A stretch of DNA of 64,000 bases, taken from Thuidium tamariscinum (taxonomy: Eukaryota; Streptophyta; Bryopsida; Hypnales; Thuidiaceae). Below, piece by piece: positions 12,166 to 22,347 of the stretch. The position numbers and the translations under genes are program-made. The stretch covers positions 9,803,001 through 9,867,000 of the forward strand of contig OX344754.2 in NCBI GenBank assembly GCA_947034885.2. Reading direction: 5' to 3'. The notes below the pieces were generated by a model, which saw only the letters and a program-made list of their open reading frames with translations, searched no databases and was not told the DNA's origin. Numbering within the stretch: the first letter of the stretch is position 1; every line of letters begins with the position of its first letter.

Positions 12166-13789
12166 ATGGCGAGGATGAAGACCTCGATACCAGAAAGCCG
12201 ACCGAGGCCTTCTTCTGTAGACACAGCTGTCGAAGGAGAGGAGGTGGATACAGATACAGAGCCAAGAACTTATGATAAGAAGGGCAAGAAAAGGGGATTG
12301 CAACATCAAGTGCACTCTACTTCACAGAAGGCCAGCAAAGACTTAGCTCCTACTGCTGAAGAAGGTACTAGCCAGAAGAAGAGAAGAAATACCAAAGCTC
12401 CAGGATCATCAGTGCGTGTATCAAGTAGCCCAGGGAGAAGAAAGGCTGGATCCTTAGCGAAGAAACAACACTACCCCACTGTGTCTGGATCTGATGGTGA
12501 AGACACGGACCTTGCGTCTAGAAGTCAGGGTCAGTTAGACGACGATGATATTGTTGATGAAGTGCAAGTGAGGACCCCCTCCAAGTTGAAGAAGGCTAGT
12601 GCATCTTCTCGTGAATACACAAAGACAGAATGCCGCAAGCAATTGCATTTGCTTTCTCAGCCATTGAAGCGGCCTCCGACTGCAATGTCCGAAGACATTT
12701 TTGCCACCGCCTGCAACTTAGGCCGCGATGGTTTGAACCCACACCGGTTGCACATGAACAAAGATGTTTCTTTAGAGACGTGGAAGCACTCTTTGGTCAA
12801 GAGAAGAAGCGGAATGGCTTCCTCCTCGTAGAGAAACTGACTCCTGCCTTGCGTAGAGAGGTGGAGTCCTTGTACTGTCAGTGTTATCAGAAGCCCCATT
12901 GCAGTACTCACATCGGCAAAGAATTGGCCATGGGTTGGACCTTGGAGACAAAAGGGGTTAAAATAAATTGGGCTGGCTTTGCAGCGGAGACAAACTTGGA
13001 TCAACGGAGATCTTATGCTAGGCGTGTTCGGATGTGGCTCCTTCGGCTTGCACAGATTACAGAGAAGCCATTTGACGAACTTGCCAAGGTAGAGGGCTTC
13101 ACAAAGTATTTGGAGGTTGAAGATCCCAAGCAGCCAGTAGTGCAGCTGTTTCAAAACGTCAATGACAACAGTAGTGGAGTAGTTGACGGAAAGTCTTTTA
13201 CTGTGCCTATTCCTCCTTCACGTCTGAACTCATCGGAGTTGGCTGCCAGGTTTACCTCTTGCCTTCCTACTGAAATTCTGTAGCTACCACTTCCATTTTT
13301 TGTCTTCTTCACTTATACCTTCTAAATGCTCTCTTTGTTGGCTTCTTAATTAGGAAGGATTCCGTAAAAGTTGTGCTCGACTCTGTACATGTTGAGGTGC
13401 AAAGCTTGCAAGTCACAGCTGAAGAAGTTCAGAAGAAGGCTGATGCAGCAGCTGACCAGCACAGAGGTAGACTTCTCGGAATTCAGCAATTGCGGGAGAC
13501 TATGACTGAAATGGAGGAGGAAGGCGGCTGTGAGGTCCTACAACGAGTACTTGATGGTCACCTGAGGAAGCTCAACGAATTTGCTGACCAGGAAGTACAA
13601 CTCCGGAACTCTTTAGAGGAGATTACAGCAAAGGTAAAACGATGTGTTGCCCGTGAAGCAGCACTTGAAATGCATTTCAATGACTTGAGTCGTGGTGGTG
13701 AAGGACTAGTGCTGCACCCTCTTCCCCAATTGAAGAACTTTGACAACGTTACTTCGGAAAAGGAATCAACCGTCTCATTGACTGCCCTC

Positions 13790-13935
13790 CGGTGCTCCAT
13801 ATGTTTCGAAGGTTTTCCACTTGGGGATTTCCTTTTTTGCAGTTGCCAACATGTTTACCACCCATGGTGTGCTGCCAATTGGTTCAAGTCTAATTCTTCT
13901 TGTGCTGTTTACAACTGTGGGCCAGTGCATCCCTT
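13790..13935 (+). other. RING-like zinc finger segment
   Basis: Cysteine and histidine spacing is C-x2-C, then C-x-C, H-x2-H-x2-C, then C-x4-C, following a coiled coil of about 110 residues. This resembles RING-H2-type E3 ligase fingers, although spacing of the last pair is unusual and zinc binding is inferred. It precedes the SET region by about 400 residues in the same inferred transcript. Confidence 0.5.
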
Positions 13936-16874
13936 GTGGTCTATGAGTTGGGGATTTGGAGATGCCAATCAAAGCCCTGGAGGAAGTATGTTTGATGCGC
14001 CTCACAATGCAGCAGTTGCTTTTACACCGCTGACAACATGCCTACCTGCGTCTTCACATAAGACCAATTATATGATTGGTAATACACAGCTGCCTAGTAC
14101 TTTCTCCCAACTAGCACATGAAAGTTTGGTTTTGTATAAGAAACTTTGAAATTTTTTTGTTTCATAAGCTCATTTGTTTTCTTTGTGGTAACTGTACAGG
14201 GGTGGCCTCCATGGACACAGGGGCACCTAGCATATCTGCCTCGGATAGCACTTTCTCTAAGTACATGGGCCATGAGCAATTTCATCCACAGCTACATGTT
14301 GTAGGTTCAGATGAAGCAATGCACCTTCTGACACCTAAAGCAACGATGATTGATGGCGATGAAACATTGAATCCTTTTGCTTCTAAAGGTTCCACTGCTG
14401 CTGTTGGCTTCGAGTACCCTTCTGGAAGCGGTACTCTATCAATAGTACCTGGTGGAGCCCTGGAATGTTCGTCTTCGACCCCGATGTCAGCTGTGGTAGA
14501 CTCGGCATGCCCTGTAAATTCCTCTGCACCTGCGAAGGCCACAGGAGATGTATTGGACTTGCCCTCATCCAATCCTCACGAAGATACCCTACCTGCACAT
14601 ACGGTAGAGGAACCTCCGAAGAGACTAGATGCTCGGGCATTGGACTTCAGTTGCAAGAAGGTGCCTATCTTAGTGGATGTAGAGCCCTGTAGTGAACTAC
14701 AGGTGCTTCACTAACCACGTGCCTTTATGCGACTATTGTAGTCTTCGTCACTACTTTTGTAGTCTTTTTTGCATCAGTGGCATTTTGTAGATCCATATTT
14801 TAGAAGGCAATAAAAACTAATTTGTATTCTACTAACAAAACATAGAACGGGTTGCTTATAATTGTGCTTGGCTTACACACTATGCATAAAACATGATGCT
14901 AACAGATCATATGTGGGTTGGTGTAATGGTGAGCAGGACGCTGAAGACCCCTGGGATATAACGGTCACAGAAGTCACTAATACTACAAGCCGGGTGCAGC
15001 GTTCCGTTCAATCTATGGAAGGGCATAACAAGACTTCTGTAGCTGAAGATGCAAGTCCTGATGACCATGCGGTTCTTGCATGCAGTCCTCCAAGAGGACT
15101 ACCGAAGGAGTCTTCATCAGGTACGGTATAGAACCTTTGAGAACCAATAGTACTGGTTATAGTACTATTGGTATTGGTAAAGTTCAAGGTTACGTTTTCA
15201 CATTTTTGCTTTGAGCCCTTCTACTAGAATAGCACAAAGTGGAGAGGATCTAGTTCACTTGCAGTTGTACTTAACACTGAAGCACCACCTTTGACTACTA
15301 GTAGTGCTATCTTAGAGTAAAAACTGCACTATAGAAGCTTAAGAATTTTTTTTTTCCGATGGTTAATGTTGTATCTGTGATCCATACATGTATGGCTATA
15401 GCAGACTAACTTCAGGAAGTTGCTTTGGATTTTACTGTTGGCTTCTTAGGTAAGCAAATTTCATGTGTTGGATCCAAAGTAGATTGCCCCCCCCCAAGCT
15501 AGTAAAAGGCAATTGAGACCACGACCCGGAGCAGCGGCGTTGGAAACTGAAGGAACCAAAAAGACAGGAACTCATGGTGGACCACGATCTTTGAAGGAGG
15601 TGGGTAAAAAGTAATTCCAGTAAGGAACTAAGGACGCTCTTCTCGCCCACAAAGTAGGTGTGCTATGGAGGGGGGGGCAGGCATTGCTTCGACATGTAGG
15701 GTTGGAGAGGGGCCACGGGGCCCAACTTTGTGGGCCCTATTTTGAGAGACGCTGGGTTCCAGAGGGGCCATTGGGCACAATTTTCTGGGCCCTGTTTTCA
15801 TAGTTCTCATTCCCTATGTCACGGGAGGATAGTGGCCCCTACCTTTTGTAATTACTGTAGTACAAGGAATTATATTATATATGACTACCATCCATTTTCT
15901 ACTAACCACGTTTTTCTTTGCACTTTGGAGCAATTGTATGACATGTTGTTATGGACAGGGTGAAGAACAGTCACTTCCTTGGGACTTGGCTAAGGGTATG
16001 GAGAATTTTCCTATCCTAGTCGCCGAGCCAACTTCGTCAGATGCTTTGTCGTCATTCGATCATTCCTACATTTATGTATGCAGTCCTGTGCTGCATGAGT
16101 CAGTGACCGCAGGAGCACTGGCTCATGCACGTGCTATGGACCAATTTTGTTTGTGCATATCCACAGTCAATGCTTTTGACAGGGGTACAGAGAATTATGC
16201 TTTGCATAATACTGGAGGTGCAGCATATACATTGGATGGTGCTTTACTTCCGGAATACATAGCGCAGGTGAATTTATACCTTTGATTATGTTTAGTTTTC
16301 TTTCCTTATTGAATTGATTTGCATATAGAGTATCATGTATTGGCAGTCTTATCGAGAATAATGAACTTGGCCTAGATGTTGACTTCCTTGGGACTTGGCA
16401 ATTCCTGATGTTGCTATTTCTTCCTCAGTTCCTCTGTAAGCGCACAGTGCGTAATGGAGGGCTAATTCGATGCGGTGGACATCACTCTTGCCCTGAGTTT
16501 GAGAACGGCAAATGCGGTGGCCATGTTCATAGAGCCTACATTCAAGAGTGCTACGACACTTGCCGATGCATATCATCCTGTTCTAACAAAGTTGTGCAAG
16601 GTGGTGTGCACAAGAATCTCCAGGTACAATGCTTGCCAACGTTGACCCCGACATGGTAGACATTGAACTAGAGGGAAGAATGCAAGTGCCACCTCTAGTG
16701 AATCGTACACACTGCATAGATGCTTTTTTCCAGAAGTCCTTTCTTTTCTTGAAACTTCGACTGATTTGGACATGTATTGGTCCAAGTATTTCTTTATGCA
16801 TTATGCTGAGTACTTCTTTATACAGGTCTTTCATGTTCATGACTCCAAAGGGTGGGGGATTCGGACCACAAAGA

Positions 16875-16890
16875 GGTTGGGCGGTTGGGC
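16875..16890 (+). repeat. 8-bp direct duplication breaking the SET frame
   Basis: GGTTGGGC occurs twice back to back (16875-16882, 16883-16890). Discounting one copy restores the conserved KRLGRGCFVFEY junction, and the exon length then gives the phase needed for the next splice. An adjacent 8-bp repeat is also the form left by excision of an element with 8-bp target duplications. Confidence 0.8.
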
Positions 16891-17522
16891 CGAGGATGCT
16901 TTGTTTTTGAATATGCAGGAGAAATTGTTAGTAATGCTGAGTTATTGCGGCGTGGGGGGGCAAAGAAGTACTCTCTAGCACTTGATGCACATTGGCCATC
17001 TGAAGTGATGTTGGGAGATGAAGACTTGCTTTCTATTGATGCATCTAATTTCACAAACATTGCCAGGTGGCTAAATCACAGGTATGTGCTACTTTTTCCA
17101 CATTCCTCTGATTTCTCCTTCAAAAAATTATACATCTTCACTCTTGCTCTCATTGAGTGTTGCATATTTTTCATACTGTGCTTGTCTGTGGATGTTGTGG
17201 TTGCAGATGTGGTGATGCAAATTTAATAGACATCCCTGTTTGGATAGAGCAGAGGATTCCAACATTGTACCATGTAAGAACCTCCTCTGCACTCCTTCGA
17301 TTTTGAAAATTCTCTTATACAAGTGACTACGTATAGATACTTACACCTCACAGAATTGGCGTCATGGTCTCTTTGTTGTTGCAGGTAGCATTTTTCACAA
17401 GCAGAGAAGTAGAAGAGGGAGAAGAATTAACGTGGGACTACGGCTGTGCCTTCTCTACAGTTGACGGAAAGCAGGAGCCATTCCACTGTACTTGCGGTAG
17501 CACGTTCTGCAGAGGGCACTGA

Positions 17523-18719
17523 ATTTCTGAAATTCATGAATGGCTTTATGTGCAGAAAGATGTAAGAAGTCTGCACTTGAAATTTGTTGTATAGTTCAAC
17601 ACAGAATGGGGTCACCACAGTACTTATAAGTACTATTCTTCTTGTGTATAGTCCTTATATTGTTTCTTAAGGGAGACATCTTATCAAGATTAGAAGACAG
17701 TACTTCTATAGTACTTGGTGATTACAAACTATATTTTTTTGCTTCTTTTCCCATTGTAGTGGTACTGTTTTCTTAACATCAGCAGTGGAAGTGTGCCACA
17801 AGCAGTCTCCCTTTGTGGAAGTCATAAAACATTCTGGATGTCATTAACAATGTTGTAGCAGTTGTTGTATAATAAAATATAAGTGCTGCTAGGAAATTAG
17901 TATCTCAGTATGGTGTACCTCAATAATTCTTATTAAGGGCTTCATTTTCTGCATTCACAATTTATAGTAACATCTCAGAAGAAAAAGCTTAGAAAGAGTG
18001 TTTGTGTCAATGATAAGAGACTGCATTGTATAATACTATGAAGGAAGTCATAGAAGTTAAATATTCTGTCTTGTGGTATTGTTGTCGTTCATTCCATTTT
18101 CACAATATCCTTCTGAAAGTATGTCAAAAAATTTGTTGTTTCTCGGAAGCTCATAGAGAATATGGAATTTCTATGTTAGGAAATAGAAACTCTTCTTCAA
18201 GTGGCAACTTTCATATGTGTTTTAGGTATTTCCATCATATTTTGTAGGGGGCAAAAATGCAATGGTTTAAAAAATTGTGTTTGCACATATGTATAGAAAG
18301 CAATTGTTACTTCTTCAGATGACTAAATTCATGTCCAAATATTTACATGTTTCCAAAAATACAATTTCACTGTAGTTGTGAACATTGCATACAATAAAAC
18401 GATGGAATAGTTCTAATTATTACAGAACTTTTGTCGCCAAGTACTTTAGGTCCCCCTAATGTTATTTAGACTTAGTGAAGAGGGACTTCTCTCAATACTC
18501 TAATAGAATTAAAAAATTAAAAAAGATTGTACGCAAATACCGAAATTAAAGACAAATAGAAAAGACATGCCAAATGTACACAGTGAAGTACAAAAGGGTA
18601 GAATAAGGCCCTCCAAAAATAACTTGGGCAATTTTCCATGAACTCAATAACAGAAGCTATAAGAGGAATAAAGGGGAAGAGAAAGAAATAATAAATTACT
18701 AAAAGCCAAAATTAGTGTG
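17523..18719. other. 3' flank of the RING-SET gene, no further gene seen
   Basis: AT-rich, with AATAAA-like signals (for example AATAAAATAT near 17872) that could end the upstream transcript. Several AGTACT motifs lie at 17618-17715. No coding signal. Confidence 0.45.
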
Positions 18720-19796
18720 GGGTCATTGCACGAAATATTTGTACTTTGTTTTGTCACATGGTACATGCTGAATTGGTTTAGGGGCATCACTTTTGTGTTT
18801 TGGCTCTAAATGATTCAAAATTTATAGGCAACATATTTATAACTATTATGTATCTTTTCTATTTTTTTAAAGATTTCAAATTTTTTTTATTATTTTTCAT
18901 TAGCCCCAATGTTTTGTTACAAATTCCAATTCAGGGTTTTTTAGTATTCTTTTGAACCCCAACAAACGAATATGGAGGTGAAATTTGGAGAGCATGATCT
19001 CATAATATAATTATAGCTATTGACTAAAGGAGTTTTCAAATTAATTAATTTTATGTGGTAAAGAAGTCCACAAAGAGACCTTTGTGGTACTTGCTTTTTG
19101 AAACATATAAAACATTATTTTGGTGGATTTGTTGTTCAAATCTCATCACCAAAAAGTCTTCTTAAATAATATAATTTTAATTTTCTCTTAAAAATTAATC
19201 CTATTTTTTCTTAATTAAAAAATTGTATAGAGAAATTTTCTTCACTTGAATTCTATGTCTACAATTCCGATGAAGGAAATACAACTTTTACATTTTAATT
19301 TTCAAGAAATAGGAAAAATGAATTTAAAGAAATCTAGAAATTGGCCATTTCTGAATACTTTTTGGTGGTAAGATTTGAAAAAAGAACCCCACCAAAAAAA
19401 GGTTTCATATGTTCAAAACCGCAAGCAGGAAGAGGGTCTCTTTGTAGAATTCTATACCACATAAAATTAATTGTTTTGAAAATCCCTGTTTGGTAAATAC
19501 CTATAAGTATATTATGAAATCATCCTCTCAAAATTTCACCTCAACATTTGTTTCTTTGGGTTCAAAATAGGACTGAAACCCCTAAACTACTAAGTGTGAC
19601 AAATTAACAAAATAGACTTCTAAACAGAAAATGAATTTTTAAAATTTCTAAAAAAAAGGGATATCAATTGCAATCAAGATATCTAGAAATAGGTTTTCTG
19701 TTTTTTGCATTGAGTTCATAATTCGAAAGTTAGAGCCTTGTTTAAGTGGTCCAAAAAAAAGGCAACTAATAGTATAGGTGTTTCGTGCAATGACCC
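18720..19796. mobile_element. Nested 1.08-kb inverted-repeat element of the same TIR family
   Basis: Both ends read GGGTCATTGCACGAAA inward, and TGTG flanks both sides (18716-18719 and 19797-19800). The termini resemble those of the host transposon (GGGTCAATGCAAGAAA) and the TSD is also 4 bp. Most of the element is a long imperfect inverted repeat. For example, AGGTGAAATTTGGAGAG near 18977 returns inverted near 19530, and AATTAATTTTATGTGGTA near 19043 returns inverted near 19460. There is no coding capacity, so it is a non-autonomous foldback-like derivative. A transcript through it would form a long hairpin. Confidence 0.82.
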
Positions 19797-19800
19797 TGTG

Positions 19801-20199
19801 AAGCCCAAAAAATTGATGCCAGAAACAGAATGGAAGGCTACGTTTAGCCTTACAGAGTGGAAAGGCCCCAAACAATGGGGAGTGCAAAAATTCTAAAAGT
19901 AATTCAAGCCCAAATGAATAGGAAGGGGAAAAAAACTCTATAAACGGTTTAAACTGGGAAGAGAAACAAATCGGGAGCGGATAAAATGATGAAAGTAGCT
20001 ATAGCACACATGAATTCAAAAAAACAAAAACAAAGGGAACGTTGAAACATATAGAGGGAAAAAAAAGGGGGACTTGGAGTGTAATTGAGAAAAAAAGGCC
20101 AAAGAAAAAACGGAATGTGAGAGAATGGAGAGGGGAAAAAAGACAAGTGACTAAAGAAGGCCCAAAAAAAAAGGGAATGCAAAATAATTCGGGGGGGAG
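19801..20199. repeat. Purine-rich degenerate repeat block, left part
   Basis: A-rich and G-rich degenerate units with recurring GGCCCAAA..., AGGGAATG and AGGGGAA words continue on the other side of the nested 825-bp element. Not coding. Confidence 0.5.
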
Positions 20200-20209
20200 G
20201 GGGAGAAAC

Positions 20210-21034
20210 CGGGGATGCTATTTTCTGAGCTTGCGAAGCGTGAGCCTGTGAGCTTTTGAGCCTAGAATTTTTGGAGAAATTTTTAGTGATTTTTAGGGCA
20301 TGGACCTATAACCATGCTTTAAGAATTTTGGATTTCTATATCTAGTACCCCCCTCATGGGATTTGAAAATTTTGACTTTCAAATCTTTTTTTTTTTTTTT
20401 TTTAATTTTCAATTTTTTTCAATTTTTTTTAGTCCCTTTTTTTTCCAAATTTTTTTGCAACTCCATCACCCTCCAAAATCCCTCATGATATTGAAAGGGG
20501 TTTGGAGGTAGAGGGCTTTTGAGCTCTGAAAACTTTTTTTTCCATATTTTTTCAACTGTTTCCATTTTTTTTCCAACTATGTTACTACTTCATTTTTTTG
20601 GCGATTTCTCACCCTTGAAAACGATCTCTCGGTACCGAGAGATCAATTTGACGGTGATAAAGTCGGAAAAAAAGAGCTTTTTTTAATCTTTTTCAGGACT
20701 CCATCATCCTAGAAAACCTTTTGTTGGATTCTTGATTTTGAACCTCAAAAATAAATTCAGAAATTCAAATTTTTTTGGAAGGTATTTAGAGGCCCTTTGG
20801 AGATAGGAGGGTTCGAAATTTTAAAATACATAAACCACATTTCTATGGTCATTGGTCCACGGTCATAGGTCCACGATCATGAAGCTCACATTTTACTACA
20901 AATAGATTTTTTTGGAATGACCTCATTTTTTTTTCTCTTCGCTTAAGAAATTCACAGTTTTTTGGGTTAATTCTCTGCCTCAAAAACCCTATGCTCACAA
21001 GCTCATGCTTTTGGGCTCACAAACTAGCGTCATT
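20210..21034. mobile_element. Nested 825-bp element with 10-bp TSD
   Basis: GGGGAGAAAC flanks both sides (20200-20209 and 21035-21044). The left terminus GATGCTATTTTCTGAGC matches the inverted right terminus GACGCTAGTTTGTGAGC. Subterminal GTGAGC/GAGCTT words repeat inside both ends. A 9-10-bp TSD suggests a Mutator-like non-autonomous element. No gene inside. Confidence 0.55.
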
Positions 21035-21044
21035 GGGGAGAAAC

Positions 21045-21380
21045 TGAGAAGTAGTTGAAGCCTAATTGAATAAAAAAGTGCCCCCCCAAAAAAGGGATTG
21101 TAAAAACATGAAGAGGGGAATAAAAGATAAGTACTAGAGGCCCAAACAACTAGAAAAAGGCCAAAAAAAAGAGGGAATGTAAAAAAAATAATTACTGGAA
21201 TAAAAGAGAAGTACTAGAGGCCCAAACAACTAGAAAAAGGCCCAAAAAAAAAAGGGAATGTGAAAAAATGCAGAGGGGAATAAAAGATAAGTACTTGAGG
21301 CCCAAACAACTAGAAAAAGGGCAAAAAAGAAAAGGGAATGGAAAATAATTGGAGGGGGGAAGTGAAAAGTAGTTGAAGCC
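21045..21380. repeat. About 85-bp purine-rich tandem repeat, roughly four copies
   Basis: The words GAGGCCCAAACAACTAGAAA and GGGGAATAAAAGATAAGTAC recur at a spacing of about 80-90 bases from 21110 to 21345. Degenerate relatives lie at 20080-20200. Confidence 0.6.
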
Positions 21381-22347
21381 CTTGGAAGTGAATTGAAAAG
21401 GCATAGAAATGGGAAAGGAAAAAATTGGAGATGGGTAGAAATGGATTAGGAAGGACATTATGAACTGAAGTGAATGGGAAGTGTCAAAAATTGAATTTCT
21501 AATTCTAACTCTCATTTACGTTAGAAATTTCATAGTAGTTCAATATATATTATATGTAAAATGAAGTAATGGCAACATTTACCTATCCAAAATTACAATA
21601 TTTTATTTTTATTTTTTAAAATTCAGAATAAAATCGAAGTACGAAGGAGAGCATTTGTTTATACCCCTGAACAATAAAAATTTTGCTAATCAATAAAATT
21701 GAAGGGTAGATTTTGTTAAATAGCCAAATTTGACTTCAAAGTCTTCCTTGTATTTGTTTTGGAAGTAAAAAATAGAGTAATCACTTAGACATTAGAATTA
21801 AGAAATTCATAGCTACGTGTATGCATTGCACAACTTTTCATTTTTTTTTGTTTCAACTAATTTTACTTATTTATTATAAATTTTGGCAATAGAGTCCAGA
21901 ATAATTAAGTCTAACCACAGGACAAATAGCAATTTCTTAAAACAATGAGTTCCTAAAATAGAAAAGGCATTAAGTTGTAAATAAGTATGTTTGTAAAATA
22001 CAATAGTAGTCATATGTACACAAATCATTATATTCACTTATCATTCAGTGATGAAGTAAGCCCATGACAAGCAAAAGAAGTAATTTAGAATAATGGACTT
22101 CCTCATAGAAAGGTCATATGTTCATGAAGATTACAAAAACAAAAACATTGCATAGAATAGAATATTTGAAAATCATATGTGAGGAAAAGTTTGAGGTCTT
22201 CATTGTGGATTACCTAAACATTCTTGATAGTGAAGGAGAAGCACCTGCGTTGATGCTTCTTGCCCTCTGAATAAAATATGAAGTTCCCTAAGAATGCATT
22301 GTGCAATACTATAGTAGGCCTCTCTTATAGACTAGTTACCTTGCTAT
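21381..22347. other. AT-rich stretch downstream of the transposase, no gene seen
   Basis: Contains the probable 3' untranslated region of the minus-strand transposase. No open frame of note. Confidence 0.4.

Larger units (their letters stand above)
12166..17522 (+). pseudogene. Transposon-borne RING-like/SUVR-type SET histone methyltransferase, frame-disrupted
   Basis: Exons inferred at 12166-13249, 13354-14078, 14200-14702, 14937-15120, 15450-15599, 15959-16267, 16429-16623, 16826-17081, 17207-17273 and 17385-17522. Splice phases agree throughout if three frame breaks are discounted, giving about 1200 aa. Order: disordered basic N-terminus, an unknown region, a long coiled coil, a RING-like finger (CSIC, CQHVYHPWC, then CxxxxC), a disordered linker, then pre-SET (GKCGGH, ECYDTCRC, SNKVVQ), SET (KGWGIRT, GCFVFEYAGEI, WLNHR-CGDANLIDIPV, ELTWDYG) and post-SET (CTCGSTFCRG). 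NHRCxDANLIDIPV and the post-SET pattern are typical of plant SUVR proteins, which methylate H3K9. Breaks: a shift near 12795, a run of nine C at 15487-15495, and an 8-bp duplication at 16875-16890. It may instead be two genes, with a second start at 14211. Assembly error could explain some breaks. Confidence 0.75.

Noticed and set aside
12657-13154. 165-aa minus-strand open frame
   Set aside because: It lies opposite the RING-SET gene and shows no family motif; the plus-strand reading continues into known exons.
19949-21515. Phe/Ser/Pro-rich minus-strand and Lys/Gly-rich plus-strand frames
   Set aside because: They come from purine-rich tandem repeats, not genes.
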